DNA of 64,000 nt from Alcanivorax hongdengensis A-11-3 (lineage in GTDB: Bacteria > Pseudomonadota > Gammaproteobacteria > Pseudomonadales > Alcanivoracaceae). Position 1 is the first letter of the stretch; every line of letters begins with the position of its first letter. The position numbers and the translations under genes are program-made. The notes under the pieces were generated by a model. That model searched no databases. It was given only the letters and a program-made list of their open reading frames with translations, and had not been told where the DNA came from. The DNA is taken from the NCBI RefSeq assembly GCF_000300995.1, contig NZ_AMRJ01000009.1, positions 1 through 64,000 of the forward strand, read 5' to 3'. This document shows, piece after piece, positions 54,527 through 61,851 of this stretch.

Positions 54527-55876
54527 ATGAGTATTCCCGTGCAGTCCGGCGGCCAGCCCTTGCCGCCGTTGCCCCTGCCACGCCGGCCCGGCCCCGACCG
54601 GGATGCCACCGGCCGCAAGAACATGCAGCAGCTCATCCAGCTACGCTGGATTGCGGTGCTGGGGCAGCTGGGCACCATCCTGATTACCCACTTCGGTTTT
54701 GATATCCAGCTGCCGCTGATGGCCATGCTGGCGGTATTGCTCGGCCAGGTGATCTTCAACGGTACCAGCCTGCTGCGCCTGCGGCTGGCCCGGGATGTGA
54801 GCAACGGAGAGTTGCTGCTGGCACTGTTGGTGGATGTGGCGACCCTGACCATGCAGCTCTATCTCAGTGGTGGCGCCACCAACCCGTTCGTGTTTTTGTA
54901 CCTGATGCAGGTGGTGCTCAGTGCGGTACTGCTGGAGATCTGGTCCGCCTGGATTATTCTCATCACCACGGCCTTCTGTTTCGTCTGGCTGGCCTATGCC
55001 GGCCGCCCTCTGACCCTGCCGCTGGATCATCATTACGGCTTGTGGAGTCTGTACCTGCAGGGGCTGGTGGTCTGTTTCGTGCTCAATGCCACCCTGCTGA
55101 TTGTGTTCATCAATCGCATTACCCGTAACCGTAGTGCCCGGGATTCGCGCCTGGCGGAGTTGCGCCAGCGGGCGGCGGAAGAAGAGCACATCGTGCGCAT
55201 GGGCCTGCTGGCCACCGGCGCCGCCCACGAGCTGGGCACGCCCCTGTCTACCCTGGCGGTGATTCTGGGGGACTGGCGGCATATGGAGGCCTTCCGGTCA
55301 GACCCGGATCTGCTGCAGGAAATCAGCGAAATGCAGACCCAGGTACTGCGCTGCAAGACCATCGTTACCGGCATCCTGCAATCGGCGGGGGAGACCCGGG
55401 GCGAATCCCCGGAGGCTACCAGTGTCTGTGAGTTTCTGGATGAGCTGGTGGAAGAGTGGCGCAATACCCGACCGGTGCAGGCTTTCGGTTACCAGAACAA
55501 TTTTGGCCAGGACGTGGCGATCGTCTCCGACTCGGCCCTCAAGCAGACCCTCTGCAATGTGCTCGACAATGCCCTGGAAGCATCGCCGGGCTGGGTGGGC
55601 ATGGAGGTGGAGCGCCACGAGGATACCCTGGAGCTGTCGGTGATGGACAACGGCCCCGGCTTTGCCGAGGGTATGCTTGAACATCTGGGCCGGCCCTATC
55701 AGTCCAGCAAGGGCCGCCAGGGCGGTGGGCTGGGTCTGTTCCTGGTAATGAACGTGATGCGTACCCTGGGCGGCAATGTGACCGCCCGCAACCGCCCGGA
55801 AGGCGGGGCCGTGGTCACCCTGACCCTGCCTCTGTCGGCGCTGACTGTGGAGGAGGAGTCCCATGACAACGGATGA
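54527..55876 (+). CDS. Redox sensor histidine kinase, RegB/PrrB/RoxS type
   Basis: A 449-residue membrane kinase. Six hydrophobic helices lie between about residues 38 and 196. The quinone-binding heptapeptide of RegB, GGATNPF, is at 115-121. The H-box GAAHELGTPLSTL has His234, and Cys276 in QVLRCKTIV matches the position of the redox-active Cys of RegB. The ATPase has NVLDNALEASP, VMDNGPGF and GGGLGLFLV. It probably reads the quinone pool and phosphorylates the adjacent response regulator. It overlaps that gene by 14 bp, 33 bp after the SURF1 gene. Confidence 0.92.
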   Translation: MSIPVQSGGQPLPPLPLPRRPGPDRDATGRKNMQQLIQLRWIAVLGQLGTILITHFGFDIQLPLMAMLAVLLGQVIFNGTSLLRLRLARDVSNGELLLALLVDVATLTMQLYLSGGATNPFVFLYLMQVVLSAVLLEIWSAWIILITTAFCFVWLAYAGRPLTLPLDHHYGLWSLYLQGLVVCFVLNATLLIVFINRITRNRSARDSRLAELRQRAAEEEHIVRMGLLATGAAHELGTPLSTLAVILGDWRHMEAFRSDPDLLQEISEMQTQVLRCKTIVTGILQSAGETRGESPEATSVCEFLDELVEEWRNTRPVQAFGYQNNFGQDVAIVSDSALKQTLCNVLDNALEASPGWVGMEVERHEDTLELSVMDNGPGFAEGMLEHLGRPYQSSKGRQGGGLGLFLVMNVMRTLGGNVTARNRPEGGAVVTLTLPLSALTVEEESHDNG

Positions 55877-56420
55877 AAACCGGCAAGAGAGGACCCTGCT
55901 GATTGTCGAGGATGACGAGGCCTTTGCCCGTACCCTCAGTCGCTCCTTCGGGCGGCGCGGTTACCGGGTGCTGCTGGCGGATAGCCTGGAGACCATGAAG
56001 GCCCTGCTGGAGCAAGAGCCGGCACCGCCGGGCTATGCGGTAGTGGACCTGAAGCTCAAGGGCGATGCGTCCGGTCTGGCCTGTGTGGAGGCCCTGCACG
56101 AGCACGACCCGGATACCCTGATTGTGGTGCTGACCGGCTATGCCAGCATCGCCACGGCGGTGGAAGCCATCAAGCTGGGTGCCAGCCACTATCTGGCCAA
56201 ACCGTCCAACACCGATGATATCGAGGCGGCCTTCGGCCGAGTCAGCGGCGATGCGGATGTGGAGCTGACCCAGCGGGCCACTTCCATCAAGACGCTGGAG
56301 TGGGAGCGTATCCACGAAACCCTGGCGGAAACCGGCTTCAACATTTCCGAAACCGCCCGCCGGCTGGGCATGCACCGGCGCACCCTGGCCCGCAAGCTGG
56401 AAAAGCAGCGGGTCAAATAA
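55863..56420 (+). CDS. Response regulator, RegA/PrrA/ActR/RoxR type
   Basis: A 185-residue regulator. The receiver has LLIVEDDEAFARTLSRSF, phospho-acceptor Asp in YAVVDLKLKGDASGL, VVLTGYASIATAVEAIKLGASHYLAKP, and the C-terminal Fis-type helix-turn-helix is NISETARRLGMHRRTLARKLEK. The length is that of the RegA family, which controls respiration and other redox genes. With the kinase it likely tunes the cyo operon just upstream. Confidence 0.93.
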   Translation: MTTDENRQERTLLIVEDDEAFARTLSRSFGRRGYRVLLADSLETMKALLEQEPAPPGYAVVDLKLKGDASGLACVEALHEHDPDTLIVVLTGYASIATAVEAIKLGASHYLAKPSNTDDIEAAFGRVSGDADVELTQRATSIKTLEWERIHETLAETGFNISETARRLGMHRRTLARKLEKQRVK

Positions 56421-56450
56421 CCCGCGAGTCTCTACAAGACCGCTACGGTG

Positions 56451-56521
56451 GTTGTTAACAACATTTGGGTGCCTGTCGAAAAGCGGTTCTCCCGATCGAT
56501 TAGTGATGGAAAACCATCACT
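56451..56521. promoter_or_regulatory. Two perfect dyads upstream of the VOC gene
   Basis: GTTGTTAACAAC at 56451-56462 is a 12-bp palindrome. AGTGATGG-AAAA-CCATCACT at 56502-56521 has 8-bp arms and ends three bases before the AAGGAGA ribosome-binding site, so it could be an operator or a translation-control hairpin. Confidence 0.4.
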
Positions 56522-56536
56522 TCAAGGAGAGAAACC

Positions 56537-56959
56537 ATGTCGGAAGTCCGCCTGAATCCCTACCTGAATTTTCCGGGCAACTGCCGGGAAGCCTTTGATT
56601 TTTATGCCAGAGTACTGCAAGCCGAGATCCGCTTGCTGATCACCATGGGGGAGTCGCCCATGGCCAGTGAGGTGCCGCCCGAATGCCACAACAACATTTG
56701 TCATGTATGCCTGAGCACCCAGGGCATGGTGTTAATGGGCTCGGATTGTCCTCCGGATGTGTATGAAAAGCCGCAAGGCACCCTCATCAATGTGCAGGTG
56801 GAAAGCGCCGCGCGGGCACAAGCCATTTTTGCCGATCTGAGTGAGGGGGGCGAGATCCGCATGCCCATGGAGGAAACCTTCTGGGCGGAGCGCTTTGGTG
56901 TGTGCACGGACCGTTTCGGGGTGCCATGGATGGTCAACTGCGAGAAGCCTATGCCGTAA
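56537..56959 (+). CDS. VOC family protein, PhnB-like
   Basis: A 140-residue glyoxalase/bleomycin-resistance-fold protein: MSEVRLNPYLNFPGNCREAFDFYARVLQ at the start and EETFWAERFGVCTDRFGVPWMVNCEKP at the end. This is the PhnB-like ('3-demethylubiquinone methyltransferase domain') layout, a bicupin-like metal-binding fold of unknown substrate. Six Cys residues are unusual for its size. The ATG at 56537 has AAGGAGAG. It appears to be a single-gene unit. Confidence 0.88.
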   Translation: MSEVRLNPYLNFPGNCREAFDFYARVLQAEIRLLITMGESPMASEVPPECHNNICHVCLSTQGMVLMGSDCPPDVYEKPQGTLINVQVESAARAQAIFADLSEGGEIRMPMEETFWAERFGVCTDRFGVPWMVNCEKPMP

Positions 56960-57059
56960 GTCACGGCGTCGGCATACGGACTTTTCGGGCGTGTGAAGCG
57001 GCGCACGCCCTCGTATATTGCTGCCACGCGCCATATACCTGTCGTCGCCAGGGCTCGAA

Positions 57060-57182
57060 ATGCTGCTTAATCGGGTGGCCCGTCGTTTGCTGCCCAGGGC
57101 CTTCCGGCATCTGGATGCCAACCGGGCAGTAGAACGTCAGAGCCAGCAGCACGGCCGCTTGGTGGATATCGAGGCGGCCTGA
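57060..57182 (+). CDS. Possible 40-residue small basic protein
   Basis: ATG at 57060 encodes a 40-residue Arg-rich peptide (MLLNRVARRLLPRAFRHLDA..., ending RLVDIEAA) that stops at 57180-57182, ten bases before the convergent DUF3301 gene ends. AGGG lies 7-10 bp upstream as a weak Shine-Dalgarno. The N-terminal half could form an amphipathic helix. It is not recognised. Confidence 0.35.
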   Translation: MLLNRVARRLLPRAFRHLDANRAVERQSQQHGRLVDIEAA

Positions 57183-57191
57183 GGCGAAGGG

Positions 57192-57533
57192 TCAGTGCAA
57201 TTGTTCCGGCGGTGGCGTGTAACGGTGGGGCGGCAGTTCGATGCGTTGCACCATGCCGCTCTGCACATAGGTCCGTCCCGAGTAGCGCTCGCCGCCGGTG
57301 ACGGTGAATTCGAAGTGATAGATGCGCGTTAAACGCCGCTTGCCGTGGCGGTCCTTGTCCAGTGTCAGACGTTCCAGCCCCACGGTGTCATCCAGAAACT
57401 CCAGTTCCTGGCGTTCGCAGTAGCGCCGCGTCACCGCCAGGGCCCGTTCACGGATACCATGGGCCCGCCAGAACAGGGCGGCAATCACTACCACGGCTGT
57501 CACCAGTAACAGATCCTGTAGCTGCAGGTTCAC
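57192..57533 (-). CDS. DUF3301 family single-span membrane protein
   Basis: A 113-residue protein: a short N-terminus, a membrane helix at about residues 8-22 (LLLVTAVVVIAALFW), then RAHGIRERALAVTRRYCERQELEFLDDTVGLERLTLDKDRHGKRRLTRIYHFEFTVTGGERYSGR. This matches DUF3301, of unknown function. The start is GTG at 57533, overlapping the DUF1415 stop in a GTGA, so it is coupled to that gene. Confidence 0.85.
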   Translation of the reverse strand: MNLQLQDLLLVTAVVVIAALFWRAHGIRERALAVTRRYCERQELEFLDDTVGLERLTLDKDRHGKRRLTRIYHFEFTVTGGERYSGRTYVQSGMVQRIELPPHRYTPPPEQLH

Positions 57534-58084
57534 GGTTGCGTCCCCGGCCGGCCACCAAACAGGCTCTGCCACTGAGCGTCGCTGAGGCCCCGGAGGGTGG
57601 CGATGTTGCGCTCGGGGATCTGCTCCGCGTCCGGGTAGCTGGCCAACCCCCGGTCCAGGCTGGCTTCGCGCAGCAGGTGCAGGATCGGGTAGGGTGCCCG
57701 GTTGGTGAAATTGCCGGGATCGTCCACCTCGGTGCCGGCAAACTGGTAGGCCGGGTGGAAGCTGGCCAACTGATAGGTGCCGCTCCAGCCCTCTTGCTCG
57801 AGCAGGGCATCGGCCAGGTCCAGCATGTCGTTGTAATCGTAGAAGCCTTCCAGCTGGTCGGGAATGATCAGCAAAGTGGTGTCGATGTGTTCCGCATCGG
57901 TGTGGTCCAACCGTTCCAGCTCCTCGTGCAGGTCGGCCAGCAGGGTTTCCAGGTTGCGGCTGTCGCTCACTACGAAACGCACCCGGCCGGCCTGGAAGGG
58001 TTTGCGGGCAAAGGGGCACAGGTTGAGGCCAATGACCACCTGCTCCAGCCAGTCCCGGGTGCGTTTGATCACCTTGTCGCTCAT
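57530..58084 (-). CDS. DUF1415 family protein
   Basis: A 184-residue protein: TRDWLEQVVIGLNLCPFARKPFQAGRVRFVVSDS at the start, then TTLLIIPDQLEGFYDYNDMLDLADALLEQEGW and YQLASFHPAYQFAGTEVDDPGNFTNRAPYPILHLLREASLDRGLASYPD. DUF1415 is conserved in proteobacteria and has no established function. It is coupled by ATGA overlap to the MOSC gene upstream and by GTGA to the DUF3301 gene downstream. Confidence 0.9.
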   Translation of the reverse strand: MSDKVIKRTRDWLEQVVIGLNLCPFARKPFQAGRVRFVVSDSRNLETLLADLHEELERLDHTDAEHIDTTLLIIPDQLEGFYDYNDMLDLADALLEQEGWSGTYQLASFHPAYQFAGTEVDDPGNFTNRAPYPILHLLREASLDRGLASYPDAEQIPERNIATLRGLSDAQWQSLFGGRPGTQP

Positions 58085-58542
58085 GGCTGATCCACCTGAA
58101 TGGCATCGCCCACCCGTATCACGCCGCTGCCAAGAATTTCGCAGCGCAGGCCGCCGCGCCCGGTCAGGGCACGGATTACCTGGGTGGGCGTCAGGTCACC
58201 GGCCAACAGGCTACCCACCACTGAGCAGGGTTCGCACAACTCGATGCCGCGCAGGCGAATATTGCCCAGCATGAATTCCCGGCCTTCCAGGGCGTTCAGG
58301 TCGACGCCTTCGGTGAGCACGTTGCGGCGCAGGGTGGCGGCCTCCACCTGCTGCTGGTGTTCGCGGTTGTAGGCGGCCACGGCCTCGGCCTCGATCAGCG
58401 TGATCTGCTCGGCGGGGGGCGCATTGCGCTTGTAATGGCGGTCGCCAACGATGCCGCAACCGGCGCGCAACTGCACGGCCGGCTGGCTTTCCACCGCGCC
58501 CCGCGAGGTGCCGGCGGTGAACAGGGCAAGCACTTTTGCCAT
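58081..58542 (-). CDS. MOSC domain protein
   Basis: A 153-residue protein with the MOSC core: VLALFTAGTSRGAVESQPAVQLRAGCGIVGDRHY, EQITLIEAEAV, ATLRRNVLTEGVDLNALEGREFMLGNIRLRGIELCEPCSVVGSLL, GRGGLRCEILGSGVIRVGDAI. MOSC domains are sulfur-carrier modules related to the molybdenum cofactor sulfurase C-terminus, and the conserved Cys is in LCEPC. The partner is unknown. The ATG at 58542 is first of a three-gene coupled group. It is divergent from trpE. Confidence 0.92.
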   Translation of the reverse strand: MAKVLALFTAGTSRGAVESQPAVQLRAGCGIVGDRHYKRNAPPAEQITLIEAEAVAAYNREHQQQVEAATLRRNVLTEGVDLNALEGREFMLGNIRLRGIELCEPCSVVGSLLAGDLTPTQVIRALTGRGGLRCEILGSGVIRVGDAIQVDQP

Positions 58543-58607
58543 GGAAACAGTCCTGCTTGTTGGAATGGGCAAAGTGTACACGCTTGCATGGAGGGCGGGG
58601 CAGGGGC

Positions 58608-58637
58608 TTGGCATTTTGCGGCGGCTTTGGCTAGAAT
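58608..58637 (+). promoter_or_regulatory. Candidate trpE promoter
   Basis: TTGGCA (58608-58613), an 18-bp spacer and TAGAAT (58632-58637). Transcription would start near 58645, giving a leader of about 220 nt before trpE that contains the trp leader peptide. Confidence 0.55.
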
Positions 58638-58673
58638 CCCATCAACTCCCACGTTTGAGAAAGGACGTTCCCC

Positions 58674-58736
58674 TTGGCGCGTGCCCTTATCAACAATCTG
58701 GCTTTCCTCTGCGCACCCGCCAGCTGGCGATGGTGA
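58674..58736 (+). CDS. trpL: trp leader peptide (TTG start, 20 residues, two Trp codons)
   Basis: TTG at 58674, with AAAGGA at 58660-58665, opens a 20-codon frame ending Pro-Ala-Ser-Trp-Arg-Trp and TGA at 58734-58736. TGG codons are 18 and 20, and an in-frame TGA at 58656-58658 excludes any longer frame. It lies in the trpE leader, 128 bp before the trpE ATG. Ribosome stalling at the Trp codons when charged tRNA-Trp is scarce would prevent a downstream terminator, as known for enterobacterial trp operons and reported for Pseudomonas putida trpE. Too short for ordinary gene callers and lacking ATG, so easily missed. Confidence 0.65.
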   Translation: MARALINNLAFLCAPASWRW

Positions 58737-58795
58737 CGATCTCCCCGTGTCGGCCCTGAAGCGGCTCGCGACACACCCCTTTTGCTTCATTTTTC
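58718..58795 (+). promoter_or_regulatory. trp attenuator region: nested stems and U-rich tail
   Basis: The palindrome CGCCAGCTGGCG (58718-58729) spans the first Trp codon. Downstream GTGTCG-GCC (58747-58755) pairs with GGC...CGACAC (about 58762-58773), followed by CCCCTTTTGCTTCATTTTT (to about 58794). This is a plausible terminator, though the T-rich part is interrupted. The antiterminator pairing could not be worked out confidently. Confidence 0.45.
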
Positions 58796-58863
58796 TCTAC
58801 AATAAGTGCTCTTGATCGCGGTCCGTCTGCGAGCCGGATCGTAGCGAAATGCTAAGGACAATC

Positions 58864-60357
58864 ATGTCACCACAAGAACTGGATCGTTTGGCCCGCCAGG
58901 GCTTCACCCGGGTGCCCGTGGTCCGCGAGGTGCTGGCGGATCTGGATACGCCCCTGTCGGCCTATCGCAAACTGGCTTCTGGCCCCTACACCTACCTGTT
59001 CGAGTCCGTGCAGGGTGGCGAGCGCTGGGGCCGTTATTCCATCATTGGCCTGCCGGCGGTGGAGGTGGTTCGCATCACCGGCCAGCAGGTACAGGTGGAT
59101 GGCCCGCAGGGCCGTCAGCAGCTGGATGTGGCCGACCCCATCGCCTGGGTTGAGCAATACCGTCAGGCCTACCACAGCCCGGACCTGCCGAATCTGCCCC
59201 GTTTCAATGGTGGCCTGGTGGGCTACTTCGGTTATGACAGCGTGCGCTATTTCGAGCCACGACTGGGCCCGGCGCCCGGGGAGGACGTGCTGGGGGTGCC
59301 GGATATCCTGCTGATGCGCTCCGAGGAAGTGGTGGTGTTTGATAACCTGCGCGGCGCCCTGTTTCTGGTGGTGCATGTGGATCCCACCGAAGAGGGCGTG
59401 CTGATGCGCGCCGAGCAGCGTCTGGACGAGCTGGAGGCACAGCTGCGTGCACCGCTGCCGGAGCCGGAGCATACCGTCTACGGTGAGCCGGTGGATGAGC
59501 ATGACTTCCGCAGCGAGTTTCCCGAGCAGGCTTTCAAGGACGGCGTGGAACGCATTCGTGAATACATTCTCGCCGGTGACGTCATGCAGGTGGTGCCGGC
59601 CCAGCGCATGAGCTGTGCGTTTGCGGCCCCGGCGCTGGACCTCTACCGGGCCCTGCGCTACCTGAACCCGTCACCCTACATGTTCTATCTGAACCTGGAT
59701 GACTTCCATATCGCCGGCTCCTCCCCCGAGATTCTGGCCCGGGCCGAGCAGGGGCGCATTACCGTGCGGCCACTGGCCGGCACGCGCAAGCGTGGCGCCA
59801 GCGAGGCCGAGGACCAGGCGCTGGAAAAGGACCTGTTGGCCGACCCCAAGGAGATCGCCGAGCACCTGATGCTGATCGACCTGGGCCGCAATGACATCGG
59901 TCGTGTCTCCAAGGCCGGCAAGGTGGATGTCACCGACAAGATGGTGGTGGAGCGCTATTCCCACGTCATGCACATCGTTTCCAATGTGGATGGCGAACTG
60001 CGTGAGGATCTGGGGCCGCTGGATGTGCTGCGCGCCACCTTCCCGGCGGGCACGCTCAGTGGCGCGCCCAAGATTCGTGCCATGGAAATCATTGACGAGC
60101 TGGAACCCACCAAGCGCGGCGTCTATGGCGGCGCCGTGGGTTATATCGGTTTCAATGGCGATATGGATACGGCCATCGCCATCCGCACGGCGGTGATCAA
60201 GGACCAGCGGCTCTATGTCCAGGCCGGTGCCGGCATCGTTGCCGACTCCGTTCCCCAGTCCGAATGGGACGAGACCATGAACAAGGCCCGGGCGGTGTTC
60301 CGGGCGGTGAACATGGCATTGGGTGGTCTCAACCTGGCAGACGGAGGGCAGCGGTGA
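58864..60357 (+). CDS. trpE: Anthranilate synthase component I
   Basis: A 497-residue chorismate-using enzyme, the first step of tryptophan synthesis with TrpG. It has [36 protein letters not shown] (Trp feedback site region), [76 protein letters not shown]-like [20 protein letters not shown] and [23 protein letters not shown]. The ATG at 58864 has AAGGACA upstream. The stop overlaps the trpG ATG (TGATG). trpG is interrupted, so the native operon is broken. Confidence 0.97.
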   Translation: MSPQELDRLARQGFTRVPVVREVLADLDTPLSAYRKLASGPYTYLFESVQGGERWGRYSIIGLPAVEVVRITGQQVQVDGPQGRQQLDVADPIAWVEQYRQAYHSPDLPNLPRFNGGLVGYFGYDSVRYFEPRLGPAPGEDVLGVPDILLMRSEEVVVFDNLRGALFLVVHVDPTEEGVLMRAEQRLDELEAQLRAPLPEPEHTVYGEPVDEHDFRSEFPEQAFKDGVERIREYILAGDVMQVVPAQRMSCAFAAPALDLYRALRYLNPSPYMFYLNLDDFHIAGSSPEILARAEQGRITVRPLAGTRKRGASEAEDQALEKDLLADPKEIAEHLMLIDLGRNDIGRVSKAGKVDVTDKMVVERYSHVMHIVSNVDGELREDLGPLDVLRATFPAGTLSGAPKIRAMEIIDELEPTKRGVYGGAVGYIGFNGDMDTAIAIRTAVIKDQRLYVQAGAGIVADSVPQSEWDETMNKARAVFRAVNMALGGLNLADGGQR

Positions 60358-60437
60358 TGCGCGTGCTGATGATCGACAACTACGATTGGCATCCACTCAG
60401 TTCCACTGAAGTCCATAGAAGAAACATAACTTTTTGA
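60357..60437 (+). pseudogene. trpG: trpG 5' fragment, interrupted by an integrative element
   Basis: ATG at 60357 inside the trpE stop starts [10 protein letters not shown], the conserved N-terminus of TrpG, which normally continues SFTYNLVQY. After codon 10 (GAT at 60384-60386) the sequence becomes unrelated (WHPLSSTEV...) and stops at 60435-60437. The breakpoint coincides with a base-composition drop and is followed by an integrase gene. The rest of trpG should lie at the far end of the element, outside this window. Whether TrpG is functional in this strain depends on what the other junction supplies. Confidence 0.85.
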
Positions 60438-60495
60438 TTTTTATAAAAATATAGTCTGTGCTGTTCTAGTGGGTTCTGGCGCAATCTTCTTCAAT

Positions 60496-60543
60496 TGTGT
60501 ATATTTCTGTGTATATCTACCCTGGAGAGAGGCTATATACACA
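60496..60543. repeat. Three 9-bp TGTGTATAT sites upstream of the integrase gene
   Basis: TGTGTATAT occurs at 60496-60504 and 60508-60516 (12 bp apart, direct), and its exact inverse ATATACACA at 60535-60543, directly before the integrase ATG. Candidate arm-type integrase sites or excisionase/repressor operator. Confidence 0.55.
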
Positions 60544-60544
60544 C

Positions 60545-61813
60545 ATGGCCATGAACCTGCTCTCGGCCAGGAAGGTCGAGACCACCTCACACCAGTCACA
60601 GCCATTCTGGCTCAAGGATGGCGGCAGCCTCTTTTTGTACGTTACTCCTGCCGGAAATAAGCTGTGGCGATTTCGTTATCGCATAGGCGGCAAACCCGCG
60701 ATCTATGCTATTGGCAAATACCCGGAGGTGTCCCTTGAGGCTGCTCGGGTGGAGAGGGATCGTGCGCGAGATTTGGTCAAGCAGGGAATCCATCCCGTAG
60801 TGGAGAAGCGAACTAGGGTTTCCGTTCAGATAGAGGTGAACGAAACGACGTTCGAATCGGTGGCTCGTAGGTGGATGGTGAGTAATGTCCAATGGAGCGA
60901 GGGATACGCGGATCAAGTCAAAAAATACCTTGAGAAGGATGTATTCCCCAAGGTTGGAAACTTGCCAATCAGTTCCATCAGGCCGGCGCATCTTCGGCCC
61001 CTGATCCAGGGGGTTGCTGAGCGTGGCGCGCCCACAGTGGCCATCTTGATCAGGCAGTGGTGTAGCCAGCTCTTTGCTTACGCCTCCGCCGAAGATCTCT
61101 GTGACCAAGACCCCACCGCGTTGCTGAAGCGATCGGTCAAACGCCCCAGGGTTCGGCATAACCCCCCTCTGCCCTGGAACGAAATTCCAGACTTTCTGAA
61201 CAAGGTCGATGAATCGGGCTATCGAGCTACCGTCATTGCCTTGCGCTTAATGGCGCTGACATACGTTCGCACGGCTGAGCTACGTAAGGCCAAATGGACA
61301 GAGTTTGATTTGAAGAATGCGATCTGGACGGTTCCCGCTGGGCGGATGAAGATGAGGCAGCCACATATCGTACCTCTGTCAAAGCAGGCCATTGAGTTAT
61401 TGGAGGAGCTGCAAAAACTGACAGGCGGGGGTGAGTTTCTGTTTCCCAGTTTCCGCAAGCCTGGTCAGGTGATTTCTGCGACAACGCTCAACAAGGCGCT
61501 GGAACGGATGGGATATCTGGGGCGCTTCTCGTCGCATGGTTTTCGGGCGACGGCGACCACCCTCCTGGGGTTGCTGAGCTATCCCGAAAACCGGGTGGAT
61601 CTGCAGTTGGCGCATTCTAGACGCAAGAAAGATTCGTCGCGTGCCCCCTACGATCACACCAAGTACATCGCATCGCGGAAGATCATCATGCAGGATTGGG
61701 CGGACATTCTCGATGCCTTGGCTGATGGCGCATCAATGGAGCAGGTAATGGAAGGTTTTGGTCCACTATCTGATCGGCGCACCGCATTATTGAGGGTCAC
61801 AGAGCGAGAGTAA
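60545..61813 (+). CDS. Tyrosine recombinase/integrase with DUF4102 N-terminal domain
   Basis: A 422-residue integrase. The N-terminal arm-binding domain is at about 1-85 (FWLKDGGSLFLYVTPAGNKLWRFRYRIGGKPAIYAIGKYPEVSLEAARVERDRARDLVKQGIHP), the core-binding domain at about 100-190 and the catalytic domain holds TYVRTAELRKAKW (first Arg), HIVPLSKQA, HGFRATATTLL (His-x2-Arg) and APYDHTKYIASRK with the nucleophilic Tyr, preceded by QLAHSRRK. It drives insertion and excision of the element. The ATG at 60545 is used; ATG at 60551 and GTG at 60497 are alternatives. It points away from trpE, 159 bp after the trpG breakpoint. Confidence 0.93.
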   Translation: MAMNLLSARKVETTSHQSQPFWLKDGGSLFLYVTPAGNKLWRFRYRIGGKPAIYAIGKYPEVSLEAARVERDRARDLVKQGIHPVVEKRTRVSVQIEVNETTFESVARRWMVSNVQWSEGYADQVKKYLEKDVFPKVGNLPISSIRPAHLRPLIQGVAERGAPTVAILIRQWCSQLFAYASAEDLCDQDPTALLKRSVKRPRVRHNPPLPWNEIPDFLNKVDESGYRATVIALRLMALTYVRTAELRKAKWTEFDLKNAIWTVPAGRMKMRQPHIVPLSKQAIELLEELQKLTGGGEFLFPSFRKPGQVISATTLNKALERMGYLGRFSSHGFRATATTLLGLLSYPENRVDLQLAHSRRKKDSSRAPYDHTKYIASRKIIMQDWADILDALADGASMEQVMEGFGPLSDRRTALLRVTERE

Positions 61814-61851
61814 TAACAGTCCGGCTTCTTGTTGCCTTACTTGTTCCGATA

